Assembly: GCF_013366375.1 (NCBI RefSeq)
Contig: NZ_JABWMJ010000009.1
Coordinates: forward strand, 186,001-250,000
DNA: 64,000 bases
Source: Rhizobacter koreensis
Lineage (GTDB): Bacteria > Pseudomonadota > Gammaproteobacteria > Burkholderiales > Burkholderiaceae_C
Reading direction: 5' to 3'
The translations under genes and the position numbers were made by a program. Below the pieces are notes generated by a model, which was not told the origin of the DNA, did not search any database, and worked only from the letters and a program-made list of their open reading frames with translations. Below are positions 56,152 through 64,000 of this stretch, one piece after another. Numbering within the stretch: position 1 is the first letter of the stretch; the number at the start of each line of letters is the position of its first letter.

Positions 56152-57006
56152 TTGGCACACCCCAACCGATTCCTGCCGCGCAGCCTGTTGGTCGCTGCCG
56201 CCGTTACTCTGACCGCCTGCGCCGGCATGCCCGAGCCCGAACCCGCCGGCACGCCGCGCAAGGAGACGGTGTGGGCCGTCACCGATGCGGCCGAGCTGGT
56301 GCGCTTCAACGCCGGGCAGCCGCACAAGCTGCTGCAGCGCACGGCGCTGCAGGGCCTGGACCGCGGCGACCGGCTGGTGGGCATCGATTACCGCGTCGCG
56401 CGCGGCGTGCTGTATGCGCTGTCGGCAGGCGGCCGCCTGTACACGCTTGACACCAAGACGGGCCGGCTGACGGCCGTGGGGAACGCGCCGCCGGTGGTGC
56501 TGCAGGGTGAACGCTTCGGCTTCGACTTCAACCCTGCCGCTGACCGCGTGCGCGTGGTCAGCGACAGCGGCCAGAACCTGCGCCTGCATCCCGATACGGG
56601 TGCCCTGGCCGCCACCGACCCGCCGCTGAGCTGGGCCGCGCCGGGCCAGCCTGCGCCACGCATCGCCGCTGCCGCCTACACCTACAACAAGAAGGACGAG
56701 AAGCTGACCACCAACTACGCGATCGATCTGGTCGCCGGCACGCTGGTGACGCAGGGCTCGATCGAAGGCGCGCAGCCCGTCGTTTCCCCCAACACCGGCA
56801 AGCTGGCGGTGGTGGGGCTGCTCGGCACCGGCGCGCTGGACGCCGCCGCCTTCGACATCGCCGACACTGACAACACCGCGCTGGCTGCGCTGCGCAGCAG
56901 CGGGCGCACGCGGCTGTACTTGGTGGATCTGGTCAGCGGCCGCGCCGCGGCGCTGGGCATGGTAGGCGACGGCCGCGCGCTGTGGGGCCTGGCGATCGAG
57001 CCCTGA
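56152..57006 (+). CDS. DUF4394-domain lipoprotein
   Basis: The best start is a TTG at 56152 behind TGGAG, since no ATG gives a sensible N-terminus, and the product is 284 residues. A signal peptide with lipobox (LLVAAAVTLTACAG) is followed by the DUF4394 fold, a propeller-like repeat protein: ETVWAVTDAAELVRFN, LVGIDYRVARGVLYALSAGGRLYTLD, GFDFNPAADRVRVVSDSGQNLRLHPDTGA and ALWGLAIEP. The family is found in many proteobacteria and lacks a known role. Downstream is a broken cupredoxin gene. Confidence 0.82.
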   Translation: MAHPNRFLPRSLLVAAAVTLTACAGMPEPEPAGTPRKETVWAVTDAAELVRFNAGQPHKLLQRTALQGLDRGDRLVGIDYRVARGVLYALSAGGRLYTLDTKTGRLTAVGNAPPVVLQGERFGFDFNPAADRVRVVSDSGQNLRLHPDTGALAATDPPLSWAAPGQPAPRIAAAAYTYNKKDEKLTTNYAIDLVAGTLVTQGSIEGAQPVVSPNTGKLAVVGLLGTGALDAAAFDIADTDNTALAALRSSGRTRLYLVDLVSGRAAALGMVGDGRALWGLAIEP

Positions 57007-57064
57007 GCGCGATGCTCGGCACTGTGCTCCAGGGCACAGGCACGTCGTGCGGCGGGCAAGCACC

Positions 57065-57312
57065 ATGATGCGCGCGCTGCTGTTGGCGCTGCCGCGGGAC
57101 CGCTGGAAGTGCGCGTGATGGACAGCAGCGGCGCGCCGCTGGCCGGTGCGGTGGTGTTCCTCGAACCGGACGCAGCGCGCGCCGCGGTCAAGCGGCTGGC
57201 GTTGGAAGAGATCGCGCAGGTCTCGCGCAGCTTCGACCCCGCGGTGAGCGTCGTCACGATGGGCGCCACGGTGCAGTTTCCGAATCGGGGCACCGTGCAG
57301 CACCATGTCTAA
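57065..57312 (+). pseudogene. Remnant of a MauL-like methylamine-utilisation cupredoxin gene
   Basis: A start region (ATG 57065, short signal-like segment MMRALLLALP) is out of frame with the body. From about 57106 the body reads LEVRVMDSSGAPLAGAVVFLEP, then RSFDPAVSVVTMGATVQFPNRGTVQHHV and stops at a TAA (57310-57312) where the family continues into the copper-ligand segment (HHVYSFSP type) and later residues. The gene is thus both frameshifted and truncated to about a third of normal length. Assignment to MauL-like proteins rests on the FPN..T..HHV motif. Confidence 0.65.
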
Positions 57313-57982
57313 GTCGGCTTGCGGGACTACCGCCGCCGTATGTCAGATTGGGTACCGGCTGGCCGCTTTAGACCACAGCGGCCGTTCCGCTGCAAGAGGT
57401 GACCGGCTGCAGTCAGTCTGACTGCAGTCCGTCGCCTTCGATGCTTCGGTGACAGGTACGAGCATCAGAGCGGTCGTCTGGCCGAGCGGACAACTAGGCC
57501 TCCGACTGCGGATATCGGAGCTTCTTGCTGACGTTCAGAGGAGGCGAAGCGCTCCACGTGATGAGCCCTCCTCCAGGGTCTGCTCCTGCGCGGGTGAACT
57601 CACGCACCCGGATTGCGCGTTGCTCAACGGGCTGTTGGCGGCGTTCCTGCAAGCAGGCGTTCAACGGTTGCATCGCTCTGGACCTGCAGCTGGCTGGTGT
57701 CTATGCACGGTCCAAGCGCTCCGGCCAGCGCCTACTCTTCGTGCGAGCGCGCCCGTGCCCTGGACATGAGAATGGCGCCAAAGGCATCGTGTCTGCCGTG
57801 AAACAAATTAGACATCCGGCCGACATGCTCAATCGATGGAATCAAGCCCGCTACCGGCCTATGGATTGATAGTGCTGGTGCGGCCTTGAAGTACGGACCG
57901 GCGCTGTACGCGGGTTGCGTTCTCCGCTTGATCGCGAATGCTGCAGAGGCTCGTTCAGTCCTGCTGCGCCCTTGGAGTTCCC
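57313..57982. other. Gene-poor stretch of lower GC with palindromes
   Basis: About 670 bases with no recognised gene; open frames of about 110 residues (57449-57769, 57525-57869) show no known motif, skewed codon use and no good ribosome site. It holds an IR (GGCCGCT 57361-57367 with AGCGGCC 57377-57383) and a 21-base palindrome (57407-57427). It looks like a decayed or imported segment. Confidence 0.45.
57407..57427. repeat. 21-base perfect palindrome (10-base arms, 1-base centre)
   Basis: Arms CTGCAGTCAG and CTGACTGCAG around a single T. The inner 12 bases (57411-57422) are the reverse complement of 55872-55883, so the two sites flank the DUF4394 gene and the cupredoxin remnant. Confidence 0.8.
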
Positions 57983-60070
57983 ATGCGTTTTCCCCGTACG
58001 CTGCTGACGTCGATCGTCCTGGGCAGCACGCTGCTGGCGCCGCTGGCGCGGCACACCCCGCTCGCGCAGGACGTCGGCGCCGCCTCGTCGGCGGCGGTCA
58101 GCGCGCGCGTCATCGTCAAGTACCGTGCCGACTCGGCACTGCTGAAGAAGGTCGCCCAGGCGGTCGGCACCAACGCCTCTCCCGAGGCGGTGCGCGCCAA
58201 TCGAGTTGCCGCACTCTCGACCAAGGTCGGCGTCGCGCTGCGCGCAGGGCTCGACATCAGCGATCAGACGACCGTCGTGCACGCCGAGGGGCTCACGTCC
58301 GAGCAGCTGGCCACGCGCCTGGCGGCCGACGCCGACGTCGAGTACGCGGTGCCCGACCGCATGAAGCGCCGCGTCTCGGTGCCGAACGACCCGCTCTACG
58401 CCTCGCGGGCCTACGCGAGCAGCACCACGGGCGGGCCGCTGGTCGGCCAGTGGTACCTGAAGCCCCCGGGGCCGGCGGGCACCGCCGCCAACACCGCGCC
58501 GTCGGCGATCAACGCCGAGGGGGCGTGGGACCTCACCACCGGCAACCCGAACATCGTCGTCGCGGTGCTCGACACCGGCATCCGCTTCGACCACAGCGAC
58601 TTTCGAACCGTGGCCAACGGCGGCAACCTGCTGCCGGGCTACGACATGGTCGCCGACGACCGCACCGCGGCCGACGGCCAGCCCGGGCGCGACGCCGACG
58701 CCAGCGACCCCGGCGACGGCGTGACGCAGGCCGAGGCCAACAGCATCCCCGGCTGCAGCAGCACCGACGTCGGGCCGAGCTCGTGGCATGGCACGCAGAC
58801 CGCCGGCCTGATCGGCGCGCTCACCGACAACGGCGTCGGCATCGCCAGCGTCGGCCGCAACGTGCGCGTGCTGCCGGTGCGCGTGCTCGGCAAGTGCGGC
58901 GGCTTCGACTCCGACATCGTCGCCGCGATGCGCTGGGCCGCCGGCCTCAACGTGCCGGGCGTGCCGGCCAACCCGAACCGCGCCCACGTGATCAATCTCA
59001 GCCTCGGCGGCGCCGGCTCGTGCGGCACCGTCTACTCGCAGGCGATGGCCGAGATCAACGCGGTCGGCACGGTGGTCGTGGCGGCCGCCGGCAACAGCGC
59101 CGGCCGAGCCGTGAGCGACCCGGCCAACTGCCCGAACATCATCGCCGTCGGCGGGCTGCGCCACGTCGGCACCAAGGTGGGCTTTTCGGACCTCGGGCCC
59201 GAGATCGCGATCTCCGCCCCGGGCGGCAACTGCGTCAACACGGCAAGCGCGGCGCCTTGCCTGTACCCGATCATGACGACGAGCAACTCGGGGACGATCC
59301 AGCCGGTGGCCGGCGCGGCCGGGTCGGCGTTCAGCGATGCCTTCGGCTATTCGGTCGGCACCAGCTTCTCGGCGCCGCTCGTGGCCGGCACGGTCGGCCT
59401 CATGAAGTCGGTGAGCCCCACCATCACCCCGGCGCAGGTGCGCACGGCGCTGCAGAGCACCGCGCGGCCGTTCCCGACCACCGGCGCGGAGAACAGCCCG
59501 GGCGAGCCGGCGCCGACCGCCTGCCGTGCGCCGGGCAACAGCGACCAGCTGCAGTGCTACTGCACCACCTCGACCTGCGGCGCCGGCATGCTCGACACGC
59601 GCGCGGCGGTGGCGGCGGTCGGCGGCGTGGCGAGCGTGCAGGCACGCGTCAGCCTCGCCACGCAGAGCCCGGTTGCCGGCCAGCCGGTCACGCTGAGCGC
59701 GGCCGGCTCGGTGGTGCCGAGCGGGCGCTCGATCGTCAGCTACCGCTGGGAGATCGACAGCAGCGGCGGCATCGTGAGCGGCTTCGTCGGCGCGACCGAC
59801 GGCCCGACGGTCTCGCTCACCCCGACCGGCCCCGGCACCTTCAGCGTGCGCCTGACCACCACCGACGATCAGGGCCAGTCGTCCTCCGACATCCTTACGG
59901 TGACCGTCGGCGAAGGTTCGGGCGGCGACGTCCCGGGCGGCGATGACGGCGCCGACGACGGCGGCGGTGGTGGTGGCGGCGGCAGCCTCGGCGCCGGCTC
60001 GCTCGGGCTGCTCGGGCTCGGCATTGCGGCGCTCGCGGCGCTGCGGCGGCGGCGCGCGGATGCTAGGTGA
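57983..60070 (+). CDS. Subtilisin-like S8 peptidase with GlyGly-CTERM-like tail
   Basis: The ATG at 57983 has a TTGGAG site and gives 695 residues. A signal peptide (LLTSIVLGSTLLAPLA) and a pro-region (about 40-130, VIVKYRADSAL and EYAVPDRM) precede the peptidase domain with the catalytic triad Asp197 (VAVLDTGIRFDH), His269 (SSWHGTQTAG) and Ser461 (GYSVGTSFSAPLVAG), and Asn371 in the oxyanion hole. A PKD-like domain follows (residues about 580-655), then a Gly-rich linker and a helix ending in RRRR. This last part resembles a GlyGly-CTERM signal cut by a rhombosortase. It should be secreted. Confidence 0.93.
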   Translation: MRFPRTLLTSIVLGSTLLAPLARHTPLAQDVGAASSAAVSARVIVKYRADSALLKKVAQAVGTNASPEAVRANRVAALSTKVGVALRAGLDISDQTTVVHAEGLTSEQLATRLAADADVEYAVPDRMKRRVSVPNDPLYASRAYASSTTGGPLVGQWYLKPPGPAGTAANTAPSAINAEGAWDLTTGNPNIVVAVLDTGIRFDHSDFRTVANGGNLLPGYDMVADDRTAADGQPGRDADASDPGDGVTQAEANSIPGCSSTDVGPSSWHGTQTAGLIGALTDNGVGIASVGRNVRVLPVRVLGKCGGFDSDIVAAMRWAAGLNVPGVPANPNRAHVINLSLGGAGSCGTVYSQAMAEINAVGTVVVAAAGNSAGRAVSDPANCPNIIAVGGLRHVGTKVGFSDLGPEIAISAPGGNCVNTASAAPCLYPIMTTSNSGTIQPVAGAAGSAFSDAFGYSVGTSFSAPLVAGTVGLMKSVSPTITPAQVRTALQSTARPFPTTGAENSPGEPAPTACRAPGNSDQLQCYCTTSTCGAGMLDTRAAVAAVGGVASVQARVSLATQSPVAGQPVTLSAAGSVVPSGRSIVSYRWEIDSSGGIVSGFVGATDGPTVSLTPTGPGTFSVRLTTTDDQGQSSSDILTVTVGEGSGGDVPGGDDGADDGGGGGGGGSLGAGSLGLLGLGIAALAALRRRRADAR

Positions 60071-60420
60071 GGTCCTGACAGCAAGTGGTTCTTGCGCTGC
60101 TCAGGCGTAGTCATGGTGCTTGTGCGATGAGCTATCCCGCAATGCGCTCTTCAGCCCTTCAGGCTCGACCGGCTGGTTCCGCCGAACCCGCCGAGCCGGC
60201 GCAGCCGGCGCCAGTCGCGGCACGGCCGAACCGAACCGTCTTGCGCTGAGCACGGCGCTGGCGAGAACGCGTGAGCTCAAGGTTCGACTCTCGAGCGACG
60301 TTATGCCTGAAGCGTGGTGGAACGAAGCCGGCGCCGCGCGCCGGCTGAGCGCGATCCGGGTGACTCGCACCGGGTCGGCTTGACCCCAATCTCGAGCTGA
60401 GGCCGCGGTGCCCTTGGCGA
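60071..60420. other. Convergent intergenic region with strong hairpin
   Basis: 350 bases without a recognisable gene between the protease and the leftward aminotransferase-like gene. It contains the perfect 9-base stem-loop at 60326-60346. Confidence 0.5.
60326..60346. terminator. GC-rich stem-loop, possible bidirectional terminator
   Basis: AGCCGGCGC and GCGCCGGCT arms with a CGC loop, between two convergent genes. No T-run follows on either strand, so it is only a candidate. Confidence 0.4.
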
Positions 60421-61518
60421 TCAGTCGATGCACTCCTCCAGCGCGTAAGCCAAGCGTTCAACCGCCGGCGGCGGGAGCACCGCGAGCCGCAGGTGATCGC
60501 TGTTCGCTCCCAGCTTGTTGCCGCATTCGCGGATCAACACGCCGTGTTCCTCGAGAAGCCGGGTGCGTAGCGCGGGGCCGGACCCTACTTGGCGCAACCG
60601 CGCGTAGAGGAAATTGGCGTGCGACGGGTAGACCTCCACGCCGGCGATGGCAGACAGGCGCGCGAGCATCGATTCGCGGTCGGCGGCCACCCGGGCGAAG
60701 CTGGCCGTGTACTCGGCGCGGTAGTCGGGGAGGCTCTTCAGCACGAACGATGCAATGCCGTTGACGTTCCAGTACGGCAGCTTGCGGCGCAGCTGCGCGG
60801 CTAGTCTTGTATTTGCCACCGCATAGCCGGCTCGGATGCCGTGCCAGCCGAGCGACTTGCCCAGGCTCTTGATGACGATCGTGTTCGACGACTCGATCGC
60901 CAGGCTCGCGGCGCTCTCGATACCGGAGAAGTCGATGAACGATTCGTCGATCACGAACAGTGAGAGCGGCGTCAGGCGCTCCATCAGTTCCCGGATTGTC
61001 TCCAACGACAACGCCGCGCCCGTTGGGTTGTCCGGATTGCACAGGACCACCGTCGAAGCACCAGTCTTCGGGATGGCGACTTGCAGTTCGTCGATGCCGA
61101 TGTGAAAGGCCTCCTTGGCGCGCCGCGGCAGGAACGAGATCGGAATACCGAGCTCCTGGGGCACGTCGATCCAGCGTCCGAACGTCGGGATCGGGGTCAG
61201 GATCGGCCCGTCGATGTCGCGGCAGAGGCTCGTGATCAGTTCGGTCGAGCCGTTCGCGACCACGACATTTTCCGTGGGCACGCCGATCATGGAGGCGATC
61301 GCTGCCTGGTGAACGTCGGCATAGTCAGGGTAGTACTTGAGCAGCTCGGGCAGGCTCTCGTGGATGCGCCGGCTCAGGTCGGCCGGCGGGAAGTACGGGT
61401 TCACCGGAACGCAGAAGTCCAGCAGTTGACCGTTGAAGCGCGTGGCGGCGGCAACCTCGAAGAACGACGGGTTGTGCGAGTGCCGCGAGAACAGCGGCTC
61501 CAGTCGATCAGCACGCAT
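60421..61518 (-). CDS. CobD/HisC-like PLP aminotransferase-fold enzyme
   Basis: The 365-residue protein is a fold-type I PLP enzyme close to L-threonine-O-3-phosphate decarboxylase (CobD) and histidinol-phosphate aminotransferase. It shows VVVANGSTELI, LCNPDNPTGAAL, FVIDESFIDF, and the PLP lysine in SLGKSLGWHGIRAGYAV (Lys221, with the phosphate-binding Arg229). The ATG at 61518 follows GGAGGT and overlaps the PduX-like stop by 11 bases. Paired with a threonine-kinase-like gene, decarboxylation of threonine phosphate to aminopropanol phosphate (cobalamin side chain) is plausible. Composition looks lower in GC than the neighbours. Confidence 0.84.
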   Translation of the reverse strand: MRADRLEPLFSRHSHNPSFFEVAAATRFNGQLLDFCVPVNPYFPPADLSRRIHESLPELLKYYPDYADVHQAAIASMIGVPTENVVVANGSTELITSLCRDIDGPILTPIPTFGRWIDVPQELGIPISFLPRRAKEAFHIGIDELQVAIPKTGASTVVLCNPDNPTGAALSLETIRELMERLTPLSLFVIDESFIDFSGIESAASLAIESSNTIVIKSLGKSLGWHGIRAGYAVANTRLAAQLRRKLPYWNVNGIASFVLKSLPDYRAEYTASFARVAADRESMLARLSAIAGVEVYPSHANFLYARLRQVGSGPALRTRLLEEHGVLIRECGNKLGANSDHLRLAVLPPPAVERLAYALEECID

Positions 61519-62419
61519 GGCGACCTCCACCGATGATCCGGTAGTCGCCCTGGATCGTCACGCCGGCGCCGAACGTGTCTTCCACGGCGTCTGCCAGCAT
61601 TTCGCCAAGCGCTTCATCCTCGTCGTAGAGCACGCCTAAGACGGTGCCGCTGTGTGCGCAGTTCACGCCGAGCGCGCCGCAGTGCCGCGCACATGCGAGC
61701 AGATCGTTGAACTGCGGCTTGGGCAGTATCTGCTGGCTGATCTGCGCACTCAGCGTGGCCGCGGTCGCCACCGCGTGCTTGTCGCCGCGGCGAAGACCGA
61801 GCTTCATGAGGTGAAGCGCGGCGCGGATCGCGGGTTCCTCGCGCCGGTAGATCGACGCCGCACGCGCACGATCGAAGCTCACCGTGTCGACCTCGCCGCC
61901 GCAGTCGACGACGAGCACGCGCATCCCTGCCGGCGCCGGCAGGGATTCGAAGAGACGACCGCCCAGGTGGTCGACGTGCGCAATGCCTGGGAAGTGGACG
62001 CAGTCGGATGGCTCGACCGCCGTCAAGACGCGCGCGAACTGCCGGTCGGACAGCTGCATGTCGCAGCTGATGCACAACGCCTGCAGGGCGGCGGTCAGGT
62101 CGGCCGTGCTCGAGGCCATGCCCTTGCCGCGTGGGATGTCGCTCCTGATTGCAATCTCGTGATGAAGCTCGAGGTGAAAGGTGCGGCGCATCACATCGGC
62201 GGCCTCGATGATCTTGCCGAAGTCGCCAGCGTGACTGATGCGCACGCCGTCGGCGCCGCAGGGACGTACGCCGGCTTCCGCGTAGAGATCGACAGGGCAG
62301 TTCACCAGGAAGTGCTGGCCATCGATGCAGCCCTGCACGAACTCACCGCAGGTGGCAGGAGCCTTGGAGCGGACGACGCTCCTTGCGCGGGTTTCGGGTG
62401 ACGAGATGAGATCGAGCAT
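61508..62419 (-). CDS. GHMP-family kinase, PduX-like L-threonine kinase
   Basis: The 303-residue protein has the GHMP motifs: SKAPATCGEFVQGCIDGQHFLVNCPVDLY at the N-terminus, the glycine-rich IPRGKGMASSTADLTAALQAL (residues 95-113), which is the PduX form, and the C-terminal HSGTVLGVLYDE. PduX phosphorylates L-threonine with ATP for cobalamin side-chain synthesis. The start (62419) has GAGGACT before it. The next gene overlaps by 11 bases, so the two are coupled. No other cobalamin gene is in the window. Confidence 0.84.
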   Translation of the reverse strand: MLDLISSPETRARSVVRSKAPATCGEFVQGCIDGQHFLVNCPVDLYAEAGVRPCGADGVRISHAGDFGKIIEAADVMRRTFHLELHHEIAIRSDIPRGKGMASSTADLTAALQALCISCDMQLSDRQFARVLTAVEPSDCVHFPGIAHVDHLGGRLFESLPAPAGMRVLVVDCGGEVDTVSFDRARAASIYRREEPAIRAALHLMKLGLRRGDKHAVATAATLSAQISQQILPKPQFNDLLACARHCGALGVNCAHSGTVLGVLYDEDEALGEMLADAVEDTFGAGVTIQGDYRIIGGGRHAC

Positions 62420-62557
62420 GCAAGAGTCCTCGAGGTTGAAGGATCGACGAAACGCCGACCACAAAGGTTCGAGGAGGACTTTGCGAGTCGATTGGCACGC
62501 ACCGATTGCCGGCTCGTGTCGGCGCCGACGCATTGGTTGCAGACTGTCGACGGTCGC

Positions 62558-62574
62558 GTGCACCGCCTGTGCAC
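62558..62574. promoter_or_regulatory. Palindrome upstream of the PduX/CobD-like pair
   Basis: GTGCAC-N5-GTGCAC, about 140 bases upstream of the GHMP kinase start, in the gap before the sensor kinase. A regulator-binding site is possible; the spacing (5) does not fit NtrC (7). Confidence 0.35.
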
Positions 62575-62702
62575 GAGGGTGAGTGCTCGATGCAACAGGG
62601 CTCGAGTCACGCGGAGGCACGCCGACGACGAGGATCCCAGCAGACGAACGCAGTCGCCGATCGAAGGCTCGGCGCGCACGGCCGAGCCCGACAGCATCGG
62701 CC

Positions 62703-64000
62703 TCAGACGCCGACGGCTTCGAACGCGAGGGGAACTCGGACCTGCGCGACGAGGCCGCGATCGCCACGCGTCAGTTGCACGTCGCCGCCGTGCGCGCGGG
62801 CGATCGAGCGGCAGACCGCCAGCCCGAGCCCGGTGCCGCTCTTGTCCGATGCGCGTGCGCTCGGCGAGCGGTAGAAGGGATCGAACACGCGCTCGAGCTC
62901 GGCATCGGACAGACCAGGACCGCTGTCGCGCACTTCGGCGACGGCATCCTGCTGGTCCGTGAACAGGCGCACCTCGGCGCGTTCGCCGTACTTGACGGCG
63001 TTCTCGACCAGGTTGCCGAGGAGTCGCCGCATGCCGATGGCATCGACCTCCACTGGTGCGGGTTCGGCGTGCTGAAGCTCGACGGCCTGGCCGACGAACA
63101 GTGCATCCTCGACCACGTCCTCGACGATCGTGCGCAGGTCCAGCTTTTCGCGCGAGCCCGGCTCCGAAGCATCGCGGATAAAAGCAAGCACCGCGTTGAT
63201 CATGTGCTCCATCTCGTCGACCTCCTGGAGCATGCCTTCCCGGGCTGCGTCGTCGAGGTCTTCGATGCGGAACCGCATGCGGGTCAGCGGCGTGCGCAGA
63301 TCGTGACTGATCGCGCCGATCATCGCGGTGCGATCGTCGACGAAGCTGCGCAGCCGGCTCTGCATGCGATTGAAGGCATGCGCGGCACGGCCCACCTCGG
63401 CAGGGCCTTCGAGCTCGAGCACGACCGCGTGCGGATCGCGGCCGAGCCGCTCGGCGGCCGTCGCGAACTCCGACAGCGGTCGCACGAGCCGCCGCGAGAA
63501 CAGCCATCCGAAGGGAGCGACGAGCGCGGCCGCGATCGCGAACCACAGCAGCACGCGACGCTGCCATGCATTCGGAAAGGGCTCTGGTGTCGGTTGAACG
63601 ACCGCCCAGTCGCCGCTGGCCAGCCGAACACCGGCGACGAAATCGCCCTGCACGAACGGAGCGGGTGCCAGCCCGAAGAGGCCGCGCGAGGTTGCCACGC
63701 CCGAGTCGCCGCCGGCCGTGACGGAGGGAGTCGGCGGTGGCGGAGGGAGTGCCGGTCGCACGGGCGCGGGTGCCGCGATGCGCGACGGCGGGTCGCCGGC
63801 GCCAGATGGCGACACCGAAGGCTCGTCCGAGAGATCCGACGTTCGCGCTGCCGAAGTCGCGACTGCCGCCGTCGCTGCCGCGGCTGTGCCGGGAGTCACT
63901 GCTCGCGGGACTGGGTCGATGCGCCGCACGTCGTTTGCGGTGCTCGGATCGCCCGCCCCGCTCCCTGCGCGCGGCGTCATTCCAGCTTGGGACGTCCGCG
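62703..64000 (-). CDS. Membrane sensor histidine kinase, 5' end outside the window
   Basis: The frame is open to base 64000, and at least 425 residues are present. Visible order: a long Ala/Pro-rich extracytoplasmic region, a transmembrane helix (VLLWFAIAAALVAPFGWLFS), HAMP (RRLVRPLSEFATAAERLG), HisKA with phospho-accepting histidine in AISHDLRTPLTRMR, and HATPase_c (NLVENAVKYG, DSGPGLSD, SGTGLGLAVCRSI). The first membrane helix must lie upstream of the window, together with a likely response regulator. Substrate sensed is unknown. Confidence 0.9.
   Translation of the reverse strand, partial: RTSQAGMTPRAGSGAGDPSTANDVRRIDPVPRAVTPGTAAAATAAVATSAARTSDLSDEPSVSPSGAGDPPSRIAAPAPVRPALPPPPPTPSVTAGGDSGVATSRGLFGLAPAPFVQGDFVAGVRLASGDWAVVQPTPEPFPNAWQRRVLLWFAIAAALVAPFGWLFSRRLVRPLSEFATAAERLGRDPHAVVLELEGPAEVGRAAHAFNRMQSRLRSFVDDRTAMIGAISHDLRTPLTRMRFRIEDLDDAAREGMLQEVDEMEHMINAVLAFIRDASEPGSREKLDLRTIVEDVVEDALFVGQAVELQHAEPAPVEVDAIGMRRLLGNLVENAVKYGERAEVRLFTDQQDAVAEVRDSGPGLSDAELERVFDPFYRSPSARASDKSGTGLGLAVCRSIARAHGGDVQLTRGDRGLVAQVRVPLAFEAVGV

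Noticed and set aside
57449..57869. Open frames of about 110 codons in the gene-poor stretch
   Set aside because: No ribosome site, no family, codon use unlike neighbours.
60271..60300. T-arm-like GGTTCGACTC
   Set aside because: Stem does not close and no other tRNA parts are nearby.
62420..62702. Cobalamin riboswitch upstream of the PduX-like gene
   Set aside because: No B12-box sequence (GCCACTG-type) on either strand; only a short palindrome.

Overview
The window is very GC-rich with strong third-position G/C bias, so nearly every gene carries long shadow reading frames on other strands. Gene content points to a betaproteobacterium of the order Burkholderiales: a Bug-type periplasmic binding protein, an assimilatory nirBD-nasA/nrtABD nitrate set, LigD/Ku repair and a PilU-type ATPase. 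The family is inferred (a Rubrivivax/Leptothrix-like lineage is only a guess). No rRNA, tRNA, CRISPR array, complete insertion sequence or prophage was seen.

Layout. 1-9.2 kb: edge-truncated DUF6351 lipoprotein, phospholipase D-like lipoprotein, D-cysteine desulfhydrase, BON-domain lipoprotein, GNAT, PilU-type ATPase, a membrane-anchored TIR protein and a DUF72 protein. 9.5-18.7 kb: hybrid PAS-GAF histidine kinase, Kelch protein, thiolase, cupin, TerB-like protein, HAD phosphatase, EgtD and a dienelactone-hydrolase-like enzyme. 18.7-24.6 kb: a minus-strand run holding a RibD-like reductase, folB, alaS and a vapBC pair placed directly before alaS, then a degenerate GGDEF protein. 24.8-30.3 kb: a non-homologous end-joining block (ligD, an Ivy-type lysozyme inhibitor, ku, and a MerR/TPR protein overlapping ku). 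30.4-36.6 kb: DUF4124 protein, two tiny genes behind a Fur-like operator, AI-2E-family permease, PAS-GGDEF protein, and a divergent LysR/azoR pair.

36.9-47.6 kb is a nitrate-assimilation island: nirB-nirD-nasA, the ABC importer nrtA-nrtB-nrtD, and between them an ANTAR regulator fused to two PilJ/NIT-like sensor segments. Its control regions carry sigma-54 promoter matches, an NtrC-type palindrome, and a transcribed leader with a hairpin fitting the ANTAR target rule. Together these suggest nitrogen control through NtrC/sigma-54 plus nitrate control by RNA antitermination. 47.6-54.0 kb is a tightly overlapped seven-gene operon (rhodanese, two TauD-like dioxygenases, an ABC importer, a Bug protein), probably for scavenging an organosulfur compound.

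54.4-64 kb is a patchier region: alpha/beta hydrolase, small basic protein, DUF4394 lipoprotein, a broken MauL-like cupredoxin gene, a gene-poor stretch with palindromes, a subtilisin-like protease with a GlyGly-CTERM-like tail, a CobD-like/PduX-like gene pair, and an edge-truncated sensor kinase.
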